From contig NZ_CP082273.1 in NCBI RefSeq assembly GCF_019880385.1, positions 2,852,001-2,916,000 of the forward strand: 64,000 nt of DNA, given 5' to 3'. The translations under genes were made by a program, and so were the position numbers. Origin of the DNA: Nocardioides coralli (GTDB lineage Bacteria; Actinomycetota; Actinomycetes; Propionibacteriales; Nocardioidaceae). Under the pieces are notes generated by a model. It was not told the DNA's origin and did no database searches. It saw nothing but the letters and a program-made list of their open reading frames with translations. Shown one piece after another: positions 60,850 to 64,000 of this stretch (positions are counted from its first letter, which is position 1; every line of letters starts with the position of its first letter).

Positions 60850-60888
60850 TTGCTACAGCATCCGCTCCGGCGTGGCGAGCCCTAGGCT
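60850..60888. promoter_or_regulatory. Divergent -10-like elements of the sugar kinase and GntR genes
   Basis: On the minus strand TAGCAA (60850-60855) ends 6 nt before ATG 60843. On the plus strand TAGGCT (60883-60888) ends 6 nt before ATG 60895. Both fit leaderless transcripts. Confidence 0.5.
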
Positions 60889-60894
60889 TCCGCC

Positions 60895-61254
60895 ATGCGG
60901 ATCGAGCCGCCCGACCCGGACTCCACGCAGCCGCCCTTCGACCAGCTGCGCAGCCAGATCGCCCGCCGCGCCGCGTCCGGCGACCTGGCACCGGGCACCA
61001 GGCTCCCGACGGTGCGGGCGCTCGCCGGCGAGCTGGGCCTGGCCGCCAACACCGTGGCCCGCGCCTACCGGGAGCTCGAGGCGGACGGCGTCGTGGTGAC
61101 CGAGGGGCGGCGTGGGACCTTCGTGGCCTCGACGGCGGCCGCGGCGTCAGGCGACGCACGGGATGCCGCAGCGGCCTACGTCGCCACCGCCCGGTCCCTC
61201 GGCCTGGCCCGCGAGGAGGTACACCGCCTCGTCGACGAGGCCTGGCCGCGCTAG
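60895..61254 (+). CDS. GntR family regulator, YtrA subfamily
   Basis: This 119-residue protein is a GntR winged helix (PFDQLRSQIARRAASGDLAPGTRLPTVRALAGELGLAANTVARAYRELEADGVV, split here) with only a short helical tail, which defines the YtrA subfamily. Such regulators usually control a nearby ABC transporter, but none is next to this gene. A strong hairpin follows, so it is monocistronic. Confidence 0.9.
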   Translation: MRIEPPDPDSTQPPFDQLRSQIARRAASGDLAPGTRLPTVRALAGELGLAANTVARAYRELEADGVVVTEGRRGTFVASTAAAASGDARDAAAAYVATARSLGLAREEVHRLVDEAWPR

Positions 61255-61264
61255 CGAGGCGCCG

Positions 61265-61297
61265 ACGGCCCGCCACCCCAGCGGGGTGGCGGGCCGT
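61265..61297. terminator. Perfect 15-bp hairpin between GntR gene and rplQ
   Basis: ACGGCCCGCCACCCC (61265-61279) and its complement (61283-61297) enclose a 3-nt loop. It sits between convergent genes and can end both the GntR transcript and the ribosomal operon. Confidence 0.88.
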
Positions 61298-61322
61298 CAA
61301 CCGGGTGCTGCGTGAGGACGGA

Positions 61323-61913
61323 TCAGGCGTCCTTGGACTCCTCGTCGGCGTCCTCGGCCGGAGCCTCCTCAGAAGCCGTCTCGGCCTCATCGGTCGCCTC
61401 GGGAGCCTCGGCGGCCTCCGCCTCCGGGGCCTCCTCGACCTCGGTGGCCTCGACCTCGGACTCCTCGGCCGGGGCCTCGTCGGCCGGGGGCTCCTCAGCC
61501 GGAGCCGGGGCAGCGGCCTCGGTCCGCTTCGTCGAGGACGGCGCCTTCGGCGAGTAGGGCTCGGTCACGAGCTCGATGACCGCCATGGGAGCGTTGTCGC
61601 CCTTGCGGGGGCCGAGCTTGGTGATCCGGGTGTAGCCGCCGGGACGCTCGGAGAAGGTCGGCGCGATCTCGGTGAACAGGGTGTGCACGACCGACTTGTC
61701 GCGGATGGTCTTGAGGACCTCGCGACGGTTGTGCAGGTCACCCTTCTTCGCCTTGGTGATCAGCTTCTCGGCGTACGGGCGCAGGGTGCGCGCCCGCGAC
61801 TCGGTGGTCGTGATCCGGCCGTGCTCGAAGAGCTGGCTGGCCAGGTTCGACAGGATCAGCCGCTGGTGCGACGGGCTGCCGCCGAGGCGGGGGCCCTTCT
61901 TGGGAGTAGGCAT
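61323..61913 (-). CDS. rplQ: 50S ribosomal protein L17 with acidic tail
   Basis: This 196-residue protein has the L17 core ([64 protein letters not shown]) in the first ~120 residues. Residues ~130-196 are an Ala/Glu/Pro tail absent from E. coli L17 (about 127 aa). The tail is usual in size for this actinobacterial group; its role is unknown. It is the last gene of the operon. Confidence 0.97.
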   Translation of the reverse strand: MPTPKKGPRLGGSPSHQRLILSNLASQLFEHGRITTTESRARTLRPYAEKLITKAKKGDLHNRREVLKTIRDKSVVHTLFTEIAPTFSERPGGYTRITKLGPRKGDNAPMAVIELVTEPYSPKAPSSTKRTEAAAPAPAEEPPADEAPAEESEVEATEVEEAPEAEAAEAPEATDEAETASEEAPAEDADEESKDA

Positions 61914-61966
61914 GCTTCTTCTCGTTCCTCCCCGGCCGTGTCAGGTACCGGGGTAGTGGGGTCTGA

Positions 61967-62986
61967 TCAGTACTGCTCGTCCTCGACGAACGCGTCGTCG
62001 TCGTCCTCGGCGCCGTAGGCCGCCAGGGCGGCGTGCGGGTCGAAGCCCGGCGCGCTGTCCTTGAGCGAGAGGCCCATCTCGACCAGCTTGGCCTTGACCT
62101 CGTCGATCGACTTGGCGCCGAAGTTCCGGATGTCGAGCAGGTCCTGCTCCGAGCGCGAGATCAGCTCACCCACGGTGTGGATGCCCTCCCGCTTGAGGCA
62201 GTTGTAGGAGCGGACAGTGAGGTTGAGCTCCTCCACCGGCAGCGCCAGGTCGGCAGCGAGCTGCTCGTCGACCGGCGACGGACCGATGTCGATGCCCTCG
62301 GCCTCGACGTTGAGCTCCCGGGCCAGGCCGAAGAGCTCGACCAGCGTCTTGCCGGCCGACGCGATGGCGTCGCGAGGACGGATCGACGGCTTGGTCTCGA
62401 CGTCGATGACGAGCTTGTCGAAGTCGGTCCGCTGCTCGACACGGGTGGCCTCGACCTTGTAGGTCACCTTGAGCACGGGGCTGTAGATCGAGTCGACCGG
62501 CATCCGGCCGATCTCGTTGTCGGCACCCTTGTTCTGCACCGCCGAGACGTAGCCGCGACCCCGCTCGACCACGAGCTCCATCTCCAGCTTGCCCTTGTCG
62601 GACAGGGTGGCGATCTTGAGGTCGGGGTTGTGCACCTCCACGCCCGCCGGCGGGTTGATGTCGGCGGCGGTGACGTCACCGGCACCGGACTTGCGGAGGT
62701 ACATGGTCACGGGCTCGTCGTGCTCGGAGGAGACGACCAGGCCCTTGAGGTTCAAGATGACCTCGGTGACGTCCTCCTTGACGCCCTCGATGGTCGAGAA
62801 CTCGTGGAGGACGCCGTCCACCTTGATGCTCGTGACCGAGGCACCCGGGATGGAGGACAGCAGGGTACGCCGCAGCGAGTTGCCGAGCGTGTAGCCGAAG
62901 CCGGGCTCCAGCGGCTCGATGACGAACCGCGAGCGGAACTCGTCGACGGACTCTTCCGACAGGGTGGGGCGCTGTGCGATGAGCAC
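61967..62986 (-). CDS. rpoA: DNA-directed RNA polymerase subunit alpha
   Basis: This 339-residue protein has the N-terminal dimerisation domain ([28 protein letters not shown], split here) and the C-terminal DNA/activator-binding domain ([25 protein letters not shown].. [18 protein letters not shown]). The tail is acidic. GTG 62986 starts VLIAQRPTL. It lies 53 bp before rplQ and 69 bp after rpsD. Confidence 0.98.
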   Translation of the reverse strand: MLIAQRPTLSEESVDEFRSRFVIEPLEPGFGYTLGNSLRRTLLSSIPGASVTSIKVDGVLHEFSTIEGVKEDVTEVILNLKGLVVSSEHDEPVTMYLRKSGAGDVTAADINPPAGVEVHNPDLKIATLSDKGKLEMELVVERGRGYVSAVQNKGADNEIGRMPVDSIYSPVLKVTYKVEATRVEQRTDFDKLVIDVETKPSIRPRDAIASAGKTLVELFGLARELNVEAEGIDIGPSPVDEQLAADLALPVEELNLTVRSYNCLKREGIHTVGELISRSEQDLLDIRNFGAKSIDEVKAKLVEMGLSLKDSAPGFDPHAALAAYGAEDDDDAFVEDEQY

Positions 62987-63055
62987 TGATTCTTTCCTTT
63001 CCGGGCCCGACCGCTATTTGACGGACCCAGATCTGCGAGGTGTGACGGAAGGGGC

Positions 63056-63664
63056 TTACTTCTTCGAGTAGAACTCGACGATCAGCTGCTCCTGGACCGG
63101 GATGTCGATCTGGGCGCGGACCGGGAGCTGGTGGACGAGGATGCGCATCCGCGAGGGGATGGCCTCCAGCCATGCCGGGACGACTCGCTCGCCGTGGGTC
63201 TCACGGGCGACGATGAACGGGGTCATCTCCAGCGACTTCTCGCGCACGTCGATCACGTCGTGGGCGCTGACCTGGTAGGACGGGATGTCCACCTTGCGGC
63301 CGTTGACGAGGAAGTGGCCGTGCACGACCAGCTGCCGGGCGTGGCGGCGGGTCCGGGCGAAGCCGGCGCGGTAGACGACGTTGTCGAGGCGGCACTCCAG
63401 CAGCTGCAGGAGGTTGTCGCCGGTCTTGCCGTCGCGGCGGCTGGCCTCCTTGTAGTAGCGGATGAACTGCTTCTCGAGGACGCCGTAGGTGTAGCGCGCC
63501 TTCTGCTTCTCACGAAGCTGGAGGAGGTACTCGCTCTCCTTGATGCGGCCGCGGCCGTGCTGGCCGGGCGCGTAGGGACGCTTCTCGAAGGCAGCGTCCC
63601 CACCGACGAGGTCGACGCCGAGACGGCGCGACTTCTTGGTCATGGGGCCGGTGTAGCGGGCCAT
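63056..63664 (-). CDS. rpsD: 30S ribosomal protein S4
   Basis: This 202-residue protein has MARYTGPMTKKSRRLG, CRLDNVVYRAGFARTRRHARQLVVHGHF (the S4 RNA-binding region, split here) and ends LIVEFYSKK. Its N-terminus lacks the Cys4 zinc site, so it is the zinc-free (C-minus) S4 form. It initiates 30S assembly on 16S rRNA. Confidence 0.98.
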   Translation of the reverse strand: MARYTGPMTKKSRRLGVDLVGGDAAFEKRPYAPGQHGRGRIKESEYLLQLREKQKARYTYGVLEKQFIRYYKEASRRDGKTGDNLLQLLECRLDNVVYRAGFARTRRHARQLVVHGHFLVNGRKVDIPSYQVSAHDVIDVREKSLEMTPFIVARETHGERVVPAWLEAIPSRMRILVHQLPVRAQIDIPVQEQLIVEFYSKK

Positions 63665-63705
63665 AGCTCAAAGACTCCTTGGCTCTTCGGGGGCTGGTCG
63701 AGGCG

Positions 63706-64000
63706 TCAGACGCGCCGGCGCTTCGGCGGGCGGCATCCGTTGTGGGGCGCGGGCGTGACGTCCTGGATGGTGCCGACCTCGAGGCCGATCGCACCCAGGG
63801 AACGGATCGCCGTCTCGCGGCCCGAACCCGGGCCCTTCACGAAGACGTCGATCTTCTTCATCCCGTGCTCCATCGCCCGGCGACCAGCGGCCTCGGCGGC
63901 CATCTGCGCGGCGAACGGCGTGGACTTGCGGGAGCCCTTGAAGCCGACGGTGCCGGCAGAGGCCCACGAGATCACCGCTCCGGTGGGGTCGGTGATCGTG
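63706..64000 (-). CDS. rpsK: 30S ribosomal protein S11 (5' end outside window)
   Basis: The last 97 codons or so are present: [16 protein letters not shown] at the window edge, then [35 protein letters not shown] and the end [14 protein letters not shown], all S11 signatures. It precedes rpsD by 41 bp. The start and the usual upstream rpsM lie beyond 64000. Confidence 0.97.
   Translation of the reverse strand, partial: TITDPTGAVISWASAGTVGFKGSRKSTPFAAQMAAEAAGRRAMEHGMKKIDVFVKGPGSGRETAIRSLGAIGLEVGTIQDVTPAPHNGCRPPKRRRV

Overview
The window is chromosomal DNA of a high-GC actinobacterium, most like Nocardioides or another member of the Propionibacteriales. The evidence is the GC-rich third codon positions, the frequent GTG starts, the chains of 4-bp ATGA/GTGA overlaps, the gene cluster glmS-acpS-nnrD-alr-tsaE-tsaB-rimI, the actinobacterial order rpsK-rpsD-rpoA-rplQ then truA, a type VII-like secreted pair, and many starts placed 6-7 nt after a -10-like hexamer (leaderless transcripts). 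I assign the genus by family resemblance only. No tRNA, rRNA, CRISPR array, prophage or intact insertion sequence was seen.

Layout. 1-8.5 kb: a cut lipoprotein with an HLHP motif, an ABC1/UbiB-type kinase, a leftward chain of four small enzymes (PNPOx-like, VOC, DinB, GNAT), a SigE-type sigma factor with a membrane beta-propeller-like partner, a lipoprotein and a pair of ESX-like proteins. 8.5-23 kb: a long leftward housekeeping block for amino-sugar and cell-wall precursors (glmM, glmS, alr), NAD(P)HX repair (nnrD), acyl-carrier-protein activation (acpS), tRNA t6A modification (tsaE, tsaB, tsaD), rimI and ribosomal proteins S9 and L13. A GNAT gene on the opposite strand sits between rimI and tsaD, and TsaE is fused to GNAT and Nudix-like domains. 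coaA and an islet of two small membrane proteins lie on the other strand.

23-38 kb: citrate synthase, an epimerase, an alpha/beta hydrolase, a MOSC protein, an HtrA-type protease, a large secreted M36 metalloprotease whose signal-peptide start is split by a G8 tract, the AzlCD amino-acid exporter, a phosphoglycerate-dehydrogenase-like enzyme, a DUF222/HNH protein with a LexA-like box, and an ABC-F ATPase.

38-51 kb: the most coherent functional island, for amino-sugar catabolism. A DeoR regulator and a DUF5107/TPR protein diverge from a five-gene, fully overlapping operon (AgaS-like SIS isomerase, ROK kinase, NagA, PfkB kinase, class II aldolase). Next comes a leftward unit of a BadF-type kinase, a Tat-lipoprotein solute receptor and two permeases, and a divergent second SIS protein. 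Together they read as import, phosphorylation, deacetylation, deamination/isomerisation, second phosphorylation and aldol cleavage of N-acetylgalactosamine or N-acetylglucosamine. Both promoter regions share a candidate operator.

51-64 kb: an aldo/keto reductase, a phosphotransferase, a second SigE/membrane-partner pair, an arsenic locus (ArsC, Acr3, ArsR, divergent ArsI) with two matching operator-like sites, an RsmC-like methyltransferase and truA, an ArsR/SRPBCC pair, a maleylpyruvate-isomerase-like protein, a PfkB sugar kinase, a YtrA-type GntR regulator, and the ribosomal/RNA-polymerase operon rpsK-rpsD-rpoA-rplQ, whose first gene is cut by the window end.
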